Shown here: positions 1 through 8,178 of the stretch, piece after piece | Layout: every line of letters starts with the position of its first letter | How positions within the stretch are numbered: the stretch's first letter is position 1 | NCBI GenBank assembly: GCA_040752025.1 | Contig: JBFMFR010000031.1 | Coordinates: forward strand, 1 to 64,000 | Direction: 5' to 3' | DNA length: 64,000 bases | Source of the DNA: JBFMFR01 sp040752025 | GTDB taxonomy: Bacteria; Chloroflexota; Anaerolineae; Anaerolineales; UBA4823 | Position numbers and translations under genes: made by a program | Notes under the pieces: generated by a model | Seen by the model: only the letters and a program-made list of their open reading frames with translations | Told to the model about the DNA's origin: nothing | Databases searched by the model: none

Positions 1-240
1 TGCATCGCAGCAGGGGGTTGCGTGGGTTGGTGGGGGGCAGGTGCAACGCACGAAGGGCACGTGCATCGCAGCGGGGGGTTGCGTGGGTTGGTGGAGGGGC
101 AGGTGCAACGCACGAGGCACGTGCATCGCACCAGGGGGATTGCGTGGGTTGGCGGGGGGGGCAGGTGCAACGCACGAAGCACGTGCATCGCACCAGGGGG
201 GGTGCGTGGGGTTGTTGCGGTAGGTGCAACACGCCTTTGC
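1..240. repeat. Tandem ~60-bp G-rich repeats, about four copies
   Basis: Four successive copies of a roughly 60-bp unit begin near 1, 62, 122 and 184. Each starts with TGCATCGCA, passes through a G-rich stretch (TTGCGTGGGTTGGTGG) and ends with GGTGCAACGCACGA. The last copy is degenerate. The array probably continues upstream of the window. The motif pair GTGCATCGCA / TGCAACGCAC is an imperfect inverted repeat and recurs singly at 26.7 and 27.7 kb, so it is a dispersed genomic element. No coding function is supported; frames read through it are shadows. Confidence 0.8.
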
Positions 241-276
241 TATTGTGGAGGTAATTCTACGATACGGAGGTGTGTG

Positions 277-483
277 ATGGCAAGGAACCCAAGACCTGAA
301 CGGATGGAGGCGGTGTACCGGGCGGTGGAGCGCTACCCGGGCGAGCGGCCGGGCTTCTTCGCACGGCTGCTGGGGCTGCACCGCTCGGAGGTGACGCGGC
401 TGCTGCCGGGGATGGAGCAGCGCGGTTTTTTGTTCAGCGAGGATGAGCGCGGCGGGCTGTGGCCGTTCAAGAGGAGGAGGTAG
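277..483 (+). CDS. Small winged helix-turn-helix protein next to the cas operon
   Basis: A 68-residue basic protein. The start is the ATG at 277, preceded by GGAGG at 266-270 with six bases between; the open frame upstream of it only reads through tandem repeats. The body looks like a winged HTH: a first helix (MEAVYRAVERYPG), a second (FFARLLGL), a recognition helix (HRSEVTRLLPGMEQRG) and a short wing (LFSEDERGGLWPF), ending in RRR. It lies about 320 bp upstream of the cas operon in the same orientation. A DNA-binding role, possibly in cas control, is inferred from shape and position only; I cannot assign it to a named family. Confidence 0.6.
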   Translation: MARNPRPERMEAVYRAVERYPGERPGFFARLLGLHRSEVTRLLPGMEQRGFLFSEDERGGLWPFKRRR

Positions 484-739
484 AAATTAGGAGTTAGAAG
501 ATAGAAGTTAGAAGATAGAAGTTAGAAGTTAAGAGGGATGTTGCAGAATCCGGGGGGCGGGTGTGCTATGGTAGAGGGTGGGGGTCGGATCGCTATGCGG
601 GGGAAGGGCTGCCGAGGGGCGGGCGCCCGCCCAGGCGCTGCGCTGCTGCGGGGGGGAGATGCAGCGCAGCGCCTTTTCGGCGGAGCAGGTTGCGGTCTGT
701 GCACATGCGGAAATATTTAAGGTTGAATCGGGGCGAATG
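484..739. other. Intergenic region with purine microrepeats and a half operator copy
   Basis: No convincing gene. 488-531 consists of a degenerate repetition of AGTTAGAAGATAGA, a low-complexity purine tract. From 538 the sequence ATGTTGCAGAATCC followed by GTGTGCTATG resembles the cas promoter region at 736-770 (ATGTTGCAGAATTC followed by GTGCTATA), so it may be a duplicated regulatory site. The several short reading frames between 522 and 820 have no ribosome binding site or protein-like composition. Confidence 0.4.
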
Positions 740-806
740 TTGCAGAATTCTGCGTTTGTTGTGCTATATTGTTACATAGTGACTTTGATTGCGAAAGGGG
801 TTCCCA
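740..806 (+). promoter_or_regulatory. Candidate promoter and operator of the cas operon
   Basis: A TATATT hexamer lies at 765-770 and a weak -35-like TTGCAG at 740-745, 19 bp apart. A perfect 12-bp palindrome, GCAGAATTCTGC, occupies 742-753 and overlaps the -35 position, as an operator would. GAAAGGGG at 793-800 serves as ribosome binding site for the ATG at 807. The first gene encodes a protein with its own HTH-WYL part, so autoregulation at this palindrome is a reasonable inference. The -35 match is poor. Confidence 0.4.
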
Positions 807-3800
807 ATGAGCCGTTCTGAGGTTAAAGCTGGACGTTTGTTGCAGATCGAGGCGCTGCTGCTGGCGCACCCGGAGGGGATGACGCAGGCGGAGATCGCCC
901 GGCGGATGGGGGTGAACCGCTCGACGATCCACCGCGATTTGACAGACCTGCCCAGGCACATCTACATCGAAGACGACGGGCGGCTGCGCATCGACCGGGA
1001 GGGCTACCTGGTGAATGTGCGGGTGAGCCTGCACGAGGCGCTGGCGCTGCACCTGGCGGCGCGGCTGCTGGCGACGCGCATGGACCGGCAGAACCCGCAC
1101 GCCGGAGCGGCGCTGCGCAAGCTGGGCGCTGCGCTGGAGCGGCTGGCGCCGCGGGTGAGCCTGCACCTGAAGCAGTCGGCGGACGTGATGGACGACGCGG
1201 CGCAGCGGCACGACCCGGTGTATTTGCAGGCGCTGGAGAAGCTGACGCTGGCGTGGGCGGAGCAGCGCAAGGCGCGCGTGTGGCACCGGCACGAGCGCAC
1301 GGGGGAGGTGCACGCCTATACGTTTGCGCCGTATTTCATCGAGCCGTACGCGGTGGGGCAGAGCACGCACGCCATCGGCTGGCGCGAGCCGCCGGGGGCG
1401 CTGCGCACGTTCAAGGTCGAGCGGATCGAGCGGGTGGAGCTACTGCGAGAGGCGTACGAGCTGCCGGCGGATTTCGACCCGCGCAGCCTGCTGGCGGAGG
1501 CGTGGGGGATCTGGTACACGGAGAGCGAGCCGGTGGAGGTGGTGTTGAAGTTCCAGCGGCGGGTGGCGCGGCGGGTGAGCGAGACGCGCTGGCACCGCTC
1601 GGAGCGGATCGAGGAGCTGGAGGACGGCAGCCTGATTTGGCGGGCGCGGGTGGCCGAGCCGCAGGAGATGCTGCCGTGGATCCGGGGGTGGGGGGCGGAC
1701 GTGGAGGTGGTGGAGCCAGCGGCGCTGAGAGAAATGCTAAGACGAGAAGCCCGCCATCTGGCCGAACTGTACAAAATCGAGCTGGCAACGCAAGCTGAAA
1801 AACAGTATTACGCACACTCGAAAGATAGGATTGATGAATCTGAATGGCAGTTGTTGAAGGATCACCTGAGGGCGACTGGCAACCTGGCTTTTGAATTGGG
1901 GCGCGAGGCGGGCGTATCTGAGCTGGCGCAACTGGCCGGTTATTTACACGATATCGGCAAATATTCGCAGCTCTTTCAGGAGCGGCTGCGCGGCTCGAAA
2001 CGAACGGTCGATCACGCGACTGCGGGGGCACGGGAGGTAATCAGGCTTTTCCCTGGCAATCCCTTGGCTGAACTGCTCTCGTACTGCATCGCCGGACACC
2101 ACAGCGGCTTGCCGGACTACGGAGATCCAACCGATTTGCCTGGCGCGTCCACATTGCTGGCGCGCCGAGAGAAGAAGCCATTGGAGGATTACAGCGCTTA
2201 CCGTACAGAAATCGTCCCTGGCGCCCTGGCTTTGCCGGGGCTGCCTCTCAAGCCGTCGCCGGGACATGCAGGTTTCACGGTTTCTTTCCTGACTCGCATG
2301 ATTTATTCAACCCTGGTGGATGCCGACTGGATGGAAACCGAGACTTACATGGAGGGCGGGCCGAAACCGCGCGGCGATCATGCTCCTTTGGGGGTTTTGC
2401 TGGAACGATTCAACGCGTATCTCAAGCGGTTTGAAGGTTTGCCAGGCGCAGTCAACCAAAAGCGCAGTGAGACGCTTCAGGCGTGTGTGGCAGCAGCCGG
2501 TGCGAAGCCGGGACTGTTTACCCTGACAGTGCCGACCGGCGGCGGAAAAACACTGGCTTCGCTGGCTTTTGCGCTCAACCACGCGGTGCAACACGGGATG
2601 AAGCGCATCATCTATGTGATCCCTTTCACTACGATCATCGAGCAAAACGCGGCAATCTTCAAAGAGGCGCTGGGCGAGGAAAATGTACTGGAGCACCATT
2701 CGAACTTCGATTGGGAAGGGCTCAAGCAGCGCGAGATCCCGGCCAACACAGACGATGAAACCAACCAGGTTTTCGCCAAGCTGAAACTGGCCAGCGAAAA
2801 TTGGGACGTCCCGGTGGTGGTTACGACCAACGTGCAATTCTTCGAGTCCTTGTTCGCGAACAAGAAGTCGCGGGCGCGCAAGGTGCACAATCTGGCAAAG
2901 AGCGTGATCATCTTCGATGAGGCCCAAATGCTGCCGCGCGAGTACCTGAAGCCGTGTATGCTGGCTGTGTGGGAACTGACACAGAATTATAGCGCATCGG
3001 CGGTCTTTTGCACGGCGACGCAGCCGATTTTGAAATCGTTTTTCCCTGATAGCGAGATCAGCGAGCTGGCGCCCAAGCCTCAAGAATTGTTCGATTTTTA
3101 CCGGCGAGTCGAGATTCATGCATCCGGCAAGCTGACCGACGCGGAACTGGCGCAACGCTTGAACGGGCACACGCAGGTGTTGTGCGTGGTCAACACGCGC
3201 CGGCACGCTAAAGGCTTGTTCGATTTATTGGAGGAAGAAGGGCGCTTTCACCTCTCGACTTTGATGTGCCCTGTCCACCGGCAGGAAACGCTGCATACGA
3301 TCCGGCAGCGTTTGCAGGGTAAGGTGGTATGCCGGGTGGTTTCTACCCAGGTCATCGAAGCAGGCGTGGACGTGGATTTCCCGGCCGGCTACCGGGCGCT
3401 GGCAGGACTGGATTCAATCGTGCAGGCGGCGGGGCGCGTCAACCGTGAACGGCGCAACCCCAGCGGGGAAGTGGTGGTATTCGAACCAGAAACCGATTTG
3501 ATCAAACGAGTGCCGGCATTCATCGCGCAGACTTCGCGGGCGGGTGAAAGCGTTTTACGCGATTATGCTAATGATCCCACTTCGGAAGAGGCGATCCGGG
3601 CCTATTTTCGACTGCTGGACAGCTTGCAGGACCCAAAGCGCAGCACGGACGTCAAGAACATCCTGGCCTATCTGGATAAGGAGAATGGGAAATTTGAATT
3701 TGCTAAAGCAGGCGAGAATTTCCGCCTGATCGAGTCGCCCACCGTGGGGGTCATCGTCCCTTACGATGAAAACGCACGAGACCTGTTGGAAAGGCTGCGC

Positions 3801-4010
3801 TACAGCGCCTACCCGGCGCGCCTGCTGCGTTTATTGCAGCGTTATACGGTGAGCATTTACGAGCGAGAGTTCGAAGCTTTACAGATGAAAGGAGCGATCG
3901 AAACATATCACGACCAGTATCACGTACTCAATGAAATGGCTTATTACGACAACCAAACCGGCCTGGCGCTGCTGACAGAGCGGGGCGGCGAAGCCATCTT
4001 TTTCGATTGA
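807..4010 (+). CDS. cas3: HTH-WYL regulator fused to type I-C Cas3 nuclease-helicase
   Basis: A 1,067-residue protein in one uninterrupted frame. Residues 5-60 are a DeoR-type HTH (GMTQAEIARRMGVNRSTIHR); about 110-240 form a WYL domain, recognisable by YFIEPYAVG and FKVERIERVELL although the W-Y-L triplet itself is degenerate; about 240-325 match the WCX extension typical of WYL proteins. Cas3 begins near residue 334 (YYAHS), where stand-alone I-C Cas3 proteins normally start. The HD nuclease pair is H381-D382, Walker A lies around K581 (PTGGGKT), the DEAQ box at 704-707 and motif VI (QAAGRVNR) at 873-880. Cas3 unwinds and degrades DNA marked by Cascade. The ATG at 807 is chosen over a TTG at 789 because of its ribosome binding site. 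An internal ATG at 1734 (Met310) could give Cas3 alone. Confidence 0.95.
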   Translation: MSRSEVKAGRLLQIEALLLAHPEGMTQAEIARRMGVNRSTIHRDLTDLPRHIYIEDDGRLRIDREGYLVNVRVSLHEALALHLAARLLATRMDRQNPHAGAALRKLGAALERLAPRVSLHLKQSADVMDDAAQRHDPVYLQALEKLTLAWAEQRKARVWHRHERTGEVHAYTFAPYFIEPYAVGQSTHAIGWREPPGALRTFKVERIERVELLREAYELPADFDPRSLLAEAWGIWYTESEPVEVVLKFQRRVARRVSETRWHRSERIEELEDGSLIWRARVAEPQEMLPWIRGWGADVEVVEPAALREMLRREARHLAELYKIELATQAEKQYYAHSKDRIDESEWQLLKDHLRATGNLAFELGREAGVSELAQLAGYLHDIGKYSQLFQERLRGSKRTVDHATAGAREVIRLFPGNPLAELLSYCIAGHHSGLPDYGDPTDLPGASTLLARREKKPLEDYSAYRTEIVPGALALPGLPLKPSPGHAGFTVSFLTRMIYSTLVDADWMETETYMEGGPKPRGDHAPLGVLLERFNAYLKRFEGLPGAVNQKRSETLQACVAAAGAKPGLFTLTVPTGGGKTLASLAFALNHAVQHGMKRIIYVIPFTTIIEQNAAIFKEALGEENVLEHHSNFDWEGLKQREIPANTDDETNQVFAKLKLASENWDVPVVVTTNVQFFESLFANKKSRARKVHNLAKSVIIFDEAQMLPREYLKPCMLAVWELTQNYSASAVFCTATQPILKSFFPDSEISELAPKPQELFDFYRRVEIHASGKLTDAELAQRLNGHTQVLCVVNTRRHAKGLFDLLEEEGRFHLSTLMCPVHRQETLHTIRQRLQGKVVCRVVSTQVIEAGVDVDFPAGYRALAGLDSIVQAAGRVNRERRNPSGEVVVFEPETDLIKRVPAFIAQTSRAGESVLRDYANDPTSEEAIRAYFRLLDSLQDPKRSTDVKNILAYLDKENGKFEFAKAGENFRLIESPTVGVIVPYDENARDLLERLRYSAYPARLLRLLQRYTVSIYEREFEALQMKGAIETYHDQYHVLNEMAYYDNQTGLALLTERGGEAIFFD

Positions 4011-4041
4011 TTGGATCAGACCAGAAAGGAGGCAAAATTCT

Positions 4042-4704
4042 ATGGGATACGGAATCACTATCCGAGTACGCGGCCCGTATGCCCTGTTCACCCGACCCGA
4101 GATGAAGGTGGAGCGCGTCAGTTACGACGTGATGACGCCGTCGGCGGCGCGGGGCATCATCGAGGCCATCTATTGGAAACCGGCGATCCGCTGGGTGATC
4201 GATAAAATCCACGTGCTCAACGAAATAGAGTTTACCAACATCCGCCGCAACGAGGTGAGCGATAAAGCGTCCACCGATAAAGCGCTGCAGCTCATGAAGG
4301 GCTCCAACGAGCCTTTCTACCTGGCGGCGACGGATAAGCGCCAGCAGCGGGCATCGATGGTGCTGAAAGACGTGGATTACGTGATCGAGGCGCATTTCGA
4401 GATCGTGCCTGAAAAGGCTGGACCCGAAGACAGCGTGGAGAAGCATTACAACATCGCTCTGCGCCGCTTACGTAAAGGGCAGCATTTTCACGCGCCCTGC
4501 CTGGGGACGCGGGAATTCGGAGCGCAGGTGGAATTGATCGAAGCCGGCGAAATCCCGCCCAGCCCGCTGCGAGAGCGGCGCGAACTGGGCTGGATGTTGT
4601 ACGACATGGATTTCTCTGACCCGCAAGATATCAAGCCGCGCTTCTTCCGGGCGACGCTGGTGGACGGCGTGCTCGATCTGAGCGAAGTGCAAGAGGCGAG
4701 GTGA
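4042..4704 (+). CDS. cas5c: Cas5c (Cas5d), crRNA-processing Cascade subunit
   Basis: A 220-residue protein starting at an ATG behind AAAGGAGG. It has the Cas5 signature RVRGPYALFTRPEMKVERVSY followed by TPSAARGIIEAIYWKP, which is characteristic of the I-C branch. In type I-C no Cas6 exists and Cas5c cuts the pre-crRNA at the base of the repeat hairpin, then stays on the 5' handle. Y44 is probably the equivalent of the catalytic tyrosine described in Bacillus halodurans Cas5d; I did not assign the Lys/His pair. No cas6 is present in the window, consistent with this role. The gene lies 31 bp after cas3 and 3 bp before cas8c, so all are likely co-transcribed. Confidence 0.95.
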   Translation: MGYGITIRVRGPYALFTRPEMKVERVSYDVMTPSAARGIIEAIYWKPAIRWVIDKIHVLNEIEFTNIRRNEVSDKASTDKALQLMKGSNEPFYLAATDKRQQRASMVLKDVDYVIEAHFEIVPEKAGPEDSVEKHYNIALRRLRKGQHFHAPCLGTREFGAQVELIEAGEIPPSPLRERRELGWMLYDMDFSDPQDIKPRFFRATLVDGVLDLSEVQEAR

Positions 4705-4707
4705 GGC

Positions 4708-6567
4708 ATGATCTTACAAGCGCTAACACGTTACTATGACATCTTACAGAAAGACCCTGATACAGAGATTGCGCCACCAGGGTACAGCACCACCGGGGTG
4801 AGCTTCGCGCTCAACATTTCTGCAGGCGGGGAACTGCGGGATGTGTTCCCCCTGTTCGAGCAGGTGCAGCGCGGCAAGAAAACCGTGGAAACGCCAAGGC
4901 GTATGCAGGTGCCAGAACAGGTGAAACGGGCAGGGGTAAACCCACTGCCTAATTTCTTGTGCGATAACAGCGCATTCGTACTTGGGCTGTCTGAAAAAGA
5001 TGCCATTGATAAAAACTATGCACCGAAACGTTTCCAGGTCTTTCGGGAGTTCAACAAAGAGTTACTCCAACGGGCCGATTGCGGTGAAGCGAGGGCTGTG
5101 ATGGTTTTTCTCGACCGGCACGACCCGGCCCAGGCTCGCCAGCACCCGGTGATCCTGGCGCAATTGGAGGGCCTGCTTAAAGGCGGCAACCTGGTTTTCA
5201 TGTTTCAAGGGGCGTTCGTCCACGAGCACCCGGCGATCCGCCAGGCGTGGGAGAATTATAAAGCGGGGAAAGATGCGGTGATGGGGCAATGCCTGGTAAC
5301 GGGCGAGACGGCGGCAGTGGCGCGGCTGCACCCGAGCCTGAAGCGCGTGCGGGGCGCCCAATCCACCGGAGCTTCACTGGTGAGCTTCAATGATCGCGCA
5401 TACGAATCCTATAACCGTACCAAAGGCCAGGGGCTGAATGCGCCGGTCAGCGAAAGAGCGGCGTTTGCCTATACCACGGCGTTGAACTACCTGCTGTCGA
5501 GCGACAACCCCAACCCGTCGATTTTGCTGGGGGATACCACGGTGGTGTATTGGGCAGAAAGCGAGAAGAAAGAATACCCGGCGTTGTTTGCGGGAATCTT
5601 TGGCGCCGGGTACGCGGAGACGGCGGACCCTGAGCAGCAGGGACGCAAAGAGGCGGAGGAACACCTGGGGAAGATTGCAACGAAGGTGCAGCGCGCCCAG
5701 GCGCTGGATGTATCCAAGCTCATGCAAGGTTTGGACGAGAACGTGCGCTTCTACGTGTTGGGATTGGCGCCCAACGCGGCGCGCGTCTCGGTGCGCTTTT
5801 TCATCACTGAGCCGTTTGGAAAAATCATCGAGCGCATCATGCAGCACTACAAAGATCTGGAGATTGTCAAAGAGTTCGACAACCAGACCTCATACATCCC
5901 TCTGCGGTCGATCCTGGCTGAGACCGTCTCTCAAAAGGGGCAGAATCCAGAGCCGGCGCCGCTGCTGGCCGGGGCAGTGATGCGCGCCATCCTGAGCGGC
6001 GGGCCCTACCCGGCGGCGCTGTTCACGGCGATCCTCAACCGCGTGCGGGCAGATATGGATGATCCACAGAAGCGGATTTACAAGATCAACTACGTGCGGG
6101 CGGCGGTGACCAAGGCGTTCCTGCTGCGGAAATACCGCCGCTTATCCCAAAACCCATTCAAGGAGGTACTTGTTATGTCGCTCAATGAGCAGTCTACCAT
6201 CCCGGCTTACGTGCTGGGGCGACTGTTTGCGGTGCTGGAAAAAGTCCAGCAGGAAGCTATCGGCAGCGTGGGGGCGGGCATCAAAGACCGCTATTTCACT
6301 TCAGCGTGCGCCACGCCAGCCAGCGTTTTCCCCGTGCTGCTGCGGCTTTCACAGCACCACATTGCCAAAGCCGAGTTCGGCTACGCCAGCGACCGGCGTA
6401 TCCAGCAACTGCTCGACCTGCTGGAGGTCGAAAGCAACCCGTTCCCGGCGCACCTGACCCTGGACGAGCAGGGCGTGTTTATCTTAGGCTATTACCAGCA
6501 ACGGGCGGCCTTCTACGTCAAAAGCGACAAGCAGGCCGTTGAAACCATCCCAACTGATGAAGCATAA
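4708..6567 (+). CDS. cas8c: Cas8c (Csd1), large subunit of type I-C Cascade
   Basis: A 619-residue protein, the usual length for Csd1. The N-terminal block contains GYSTTGVSFALNISAGGEL and the family motif PNFLCDNSAFVLGL (around residues 81-94). Cas8c recognises the PAM and holds the non-target strand. The start ATG follows cas5c by three bases with GAGGTGAGG as ribosome binding site. The last 130 codons are also translated separately as Cas11c (see 6175). The frame is intact, with no stop or shift, and the neighbours are the standard I-C set, so the complex should be functional. Confidence 0.95.
   Translation: MILQALTRYYDILQKDPDTEIAPPGYSTTGVSFALNISAGGELRDVFPLFEQVQRGKKTVETPRRMQVPEQVKRAGVNPLPNFLCDNSAFVLGLSEKDAIDKNYAPKRFQVFREFNKELLQRADCGEARAVMVFLDRHDPAQARQHPVILAQLEGLLKGGNLVFMFQGAFVHEHPAIRQAWENYKAGKDAVMGQCLVTGETAAVARLHPSLKRVRGAQSTGASLVSFNDRAYESYNRTKGQGLNAPVSERAAFAYTTALNYLLSSDNPNPSILLGDTTVVYWAESEKKEYPALFAGIFGAGYAETADPEQQGRKEAEEHLGKIATKVQRAQALDVSKLMQGLDENVRFYVLGLAPNAARVSVRFFITEPFGKIIERIMQHYKDLEIVKEFDNQTSYIPLRSILAETVSQKGQNPEPAPLLAGAVMRAILSGGPYPAALFTAILNRVRADMDDPQKRIYKINYVRAAVTKAFLLRKYRRLSQNPFKEVLVMSLNEQSTIPAYVLGRLFAVLEKVQQEAIGSVGAGIKDRYFTSACATPASVFPVLLRLSQHHIAKAEFGYASDRRIQQLLDLLEVESNPFPAHLTLDEQGVFILGYYQQRAAFYVKSDKQAVETIPTDEA
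6175..6567 (+). CDS. cas11c: Cas11c small subunit, internal in-frame product of cas8c
   Basis: Within cas8c, in the same frame, the sequence AAGGAGGT at 6160-6167 is followed seven bases later by ATG at 6175 (Met490 of Cas8c), beginning MSLNEQSTIPAYVLGRLF. This is a better ribosome binding site than those of most genes around it and has no need to exist inside a coding region otherwise. The product would be 130 residues and largely helical. Independent translation of Cas11 from the 3' part of cas8 is established for type I-C, where several Cas11c copies form the inner belly of Cascade. The boundary is inferred from the ribosome binding site, not from protein data. Confidence 0.88.
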   Translation: MSLNEQSTIPAYVLGRLFAVLEKVQQEAIGSVGAGIKDRYFTSACATPASVFPVLLRLSQHHIAKAEFGYASDRRIQQLLDLLEVESNPFPAHLTLDEQGVFILGYYQQRAAFYVKSDKQAVETIPTDEA

Positions 6568-6601
6568 CCATGCAGATAGATACAGATAAGGAGATCGAAG
6601 C

Positions 6602-7471
6602 ATGACTACCCCAATCAACAACCGCTACGAATTCGTTTTGCTCTATGATGTGGAGAATGGCAATCCCAACGGCGACCCGGACGCGGGCAATATGCCGCGC
6701 ATCGACCCGGAAACGGGATACGGAATCGTCACCGATGTGTGCCTGAAGCGCAAAATCCGCAATTACGTGGAACTGGTCAAGGGCGATGCGGCTGGCTATC
6801 GCATCTACATTAAAGAAGGGATACCGCTCAACCAGAACCACGTTGAGGCTTATACGGCTGTGGAACTGAAACCCGGGGAGAAAGCCGATATATCTGGCAT
6901 CGAAAAGGCGCGCCGGTGGATGTGCACCAATTTCTTCGACGTGCGCACCTTTGGTGCGGTGATGATGACCGGGGACAACTGCGGGCAGGTGCGCGGCCCG
7001 GTGCAGCTTAACTTCTCGCGCAGCCTGGACCCCATCGTGCAGCAGGAAGTGACGATCACCCGCCAGACGGTGACGCGCATCGAGGATGCCGAGAAAGAGC
7101 GGACGATGGGGCGCAAGCACATCGTGCCGTACGGCCTGTACCGCGTGGAGGGCTATGTATCTGCCAGGCTGGCTAACGACCCGGCCAAGGGCACCGGCTT
7201 CTCGGAAGAGGATTTGAAACTGCTGTGGGAGGCGATCATCAATATGTTCGAGCACGACCGCTCGGCGGCGCGGGGCAAGATGGCCAGCCGCAAACTGATC
7301 GTTTTCAAGCACGAGAGCGACCTGGGGAATGCCCCGGCCCACCTGTTGTTCGAACGGGTGCAGGTGAAGCGCAAGGAGGGCGTGCTGACGCCGCGGGGTT
7401 TCTCGGATTACGCGGTGAGCATCGAGGGCGACAAACTGCCAGCAGGCGTGGAAATAATCGAGATGATATGA
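6602..7471 (+). CDS. cas7c: Cas7c (Csd2), backbone subunit of Cascade
   Basis: A 289-residue protein. The N-terminus RYEFVLLYDVENGNPNGDPD and the following GNMPRIDPETG and VCLKRKIRNYV are the hallmarks of Csd2-type Cas7, an RRM-fold RNA-binding protein that polymerises along the crRNA spacer. AAGGAGATCGAAGC precedes the ATG. The stop overlaps the start of cas4 by four bases (ATGA), indicating translational coupling. Length and motifs are normal and nothing suggests damage. Confidence 0.95.
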   Translation: MTTPINNRYEFVLLYDVENGNPNGDPDAGNMPRIDPETGYGIVTDVCLKRKIRNYVELVKGDAAGYRIYIKEGIPLNQNHVEAYTAVELKPGEKADISGIEKARRWMCTNFFDVRTFGAVMMTGDNCGQVRGPVQLNFSRSLDPIVQQEVTITRQTVTRIEDAEKERTMGRKHIVPYGLYRVEGYVSARLANDPAKGTGFSEEDLKLLWEAIINMFEHDRSAARGKMASRKLIVFKHESDLGNAPAHLLFERVQVKRKEGVLTPRGFSDYAVSIEGDKLPAGVEIIEMI

Positions 7472-8151
7472 TTTCCGAGTACCCACCCGAAGCGTGGCTG
7501 CCGCTCTCGGGCATCCAGCACTTCCTGTTCTGCCGCAGGCAGTGGGCGCTGATCCACGTGGAGCGCCAATGGCAGGATAATGCGCTGACTGTGGAGGGCA
7601 AGATCATGCACCGCCGGGTGGACGATCCTTTCTTCACCGAGAAGCGTGGAGGGGTGATCGTCGCCCGGGCGGCGCCGGTGGCCTCCCCGGCGCTGGGGCT
7701 GCAAGGGGTATGCGATGTGGTCGAATTCACCCAGGTGGAGGCGAGCACGGCGGGGGAGTGGGTGCGGCTGCCCGGGCGCGAAGGCCGCTACCAGCCGGCC
7801 CCGGTGGAATACAAGCGTGGCCGGGAAAAGCACGGGCCGTGCGACGAGGCGCAGTTGTGTGCGCAGGCGATGTGCCTGGAGGAGATGCTGGCTGTCTCGA
7901 TCCCGGCGGGTTCCCTGTACTACGGGCGGACGCGGCAGCGGGTGGGCATCGAATTCACCAGCGAACTGCGCGAGATCGTGCGCAAGGCGGCGGCGGAAAT
8001 GCACGCCTATTTCGAAAGAGGCTACACGCCGCGCGTCAAACCCTCGCGGGCCTGCCGGTCGTGCTCGCTGGCGGATGCCTGCCTGCCGATGCTGCAAGAG
8101 AAGCTGCCGGCCGCATCTAAATATATCCAGGAGCAGGTGGAGGAGGCCTAG
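7468..8151 (+). CDS. cas4: Cas4, iron-sulfur exonuclease of spacer acquisition
   Basis: A 227-residue protein. The start is the ATG at 7468, which shares ATGA with the cas7 stop. A RecB-like nuclease core shows GVCDVVEF and PVEYKRG. Four cysteines, C22 (FCRRQ) and C196, C199, C205 near the C-terminus, match the [4Fe-4S] ligands of the Cas4 family. Cas4 trims prespacers and selects those with the correct PAM, working with Cas1 and Cas2. A long open frame starting at 7225 includes this gene but its first part is an out-of-frame reading of cas7. Confidence 0.95.
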   Translation: MISEYPPEAWLPLSGIQHFLFCRRQWALIHVERQWQDNALTVEGKIMHRRVDDPFFTEKRGGVIVARAAPVASPALGLQGVCDVVEFTQVEASTAGEWVRLPGREGRYQPAPVEYKRGREKHGPCDEAQLCAQAMCLEEMLAVSIPAGSLYYGRTRQRVGIEFTSELREIVRKAAAEMHAYFERGYTPRVKPSRACRSCSLADACLPMLQEKLPAASKYIQEQVEEA

Positions 8152-8178
8152 GGACAATATGGTTCAGATAAGGCGTCC

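Noticed and set aside
1..276. 153-codon reading of the 22-483 frame
   Set aside because: The first 85 codons are translated tandem repeats; a good start exists at 277.
789..806. TTG at 789 as start of the cas3 fusion
   Set aside because: The ATG at 807 has GAAAGGGG at a normal distance, and the extra six codons overlap that site.
7225..7467. N-terminal extension of cas4 into cas7
   Set aside because: It is an out-of-frame reading of cas7; the ATGA overlap gives the natural start.
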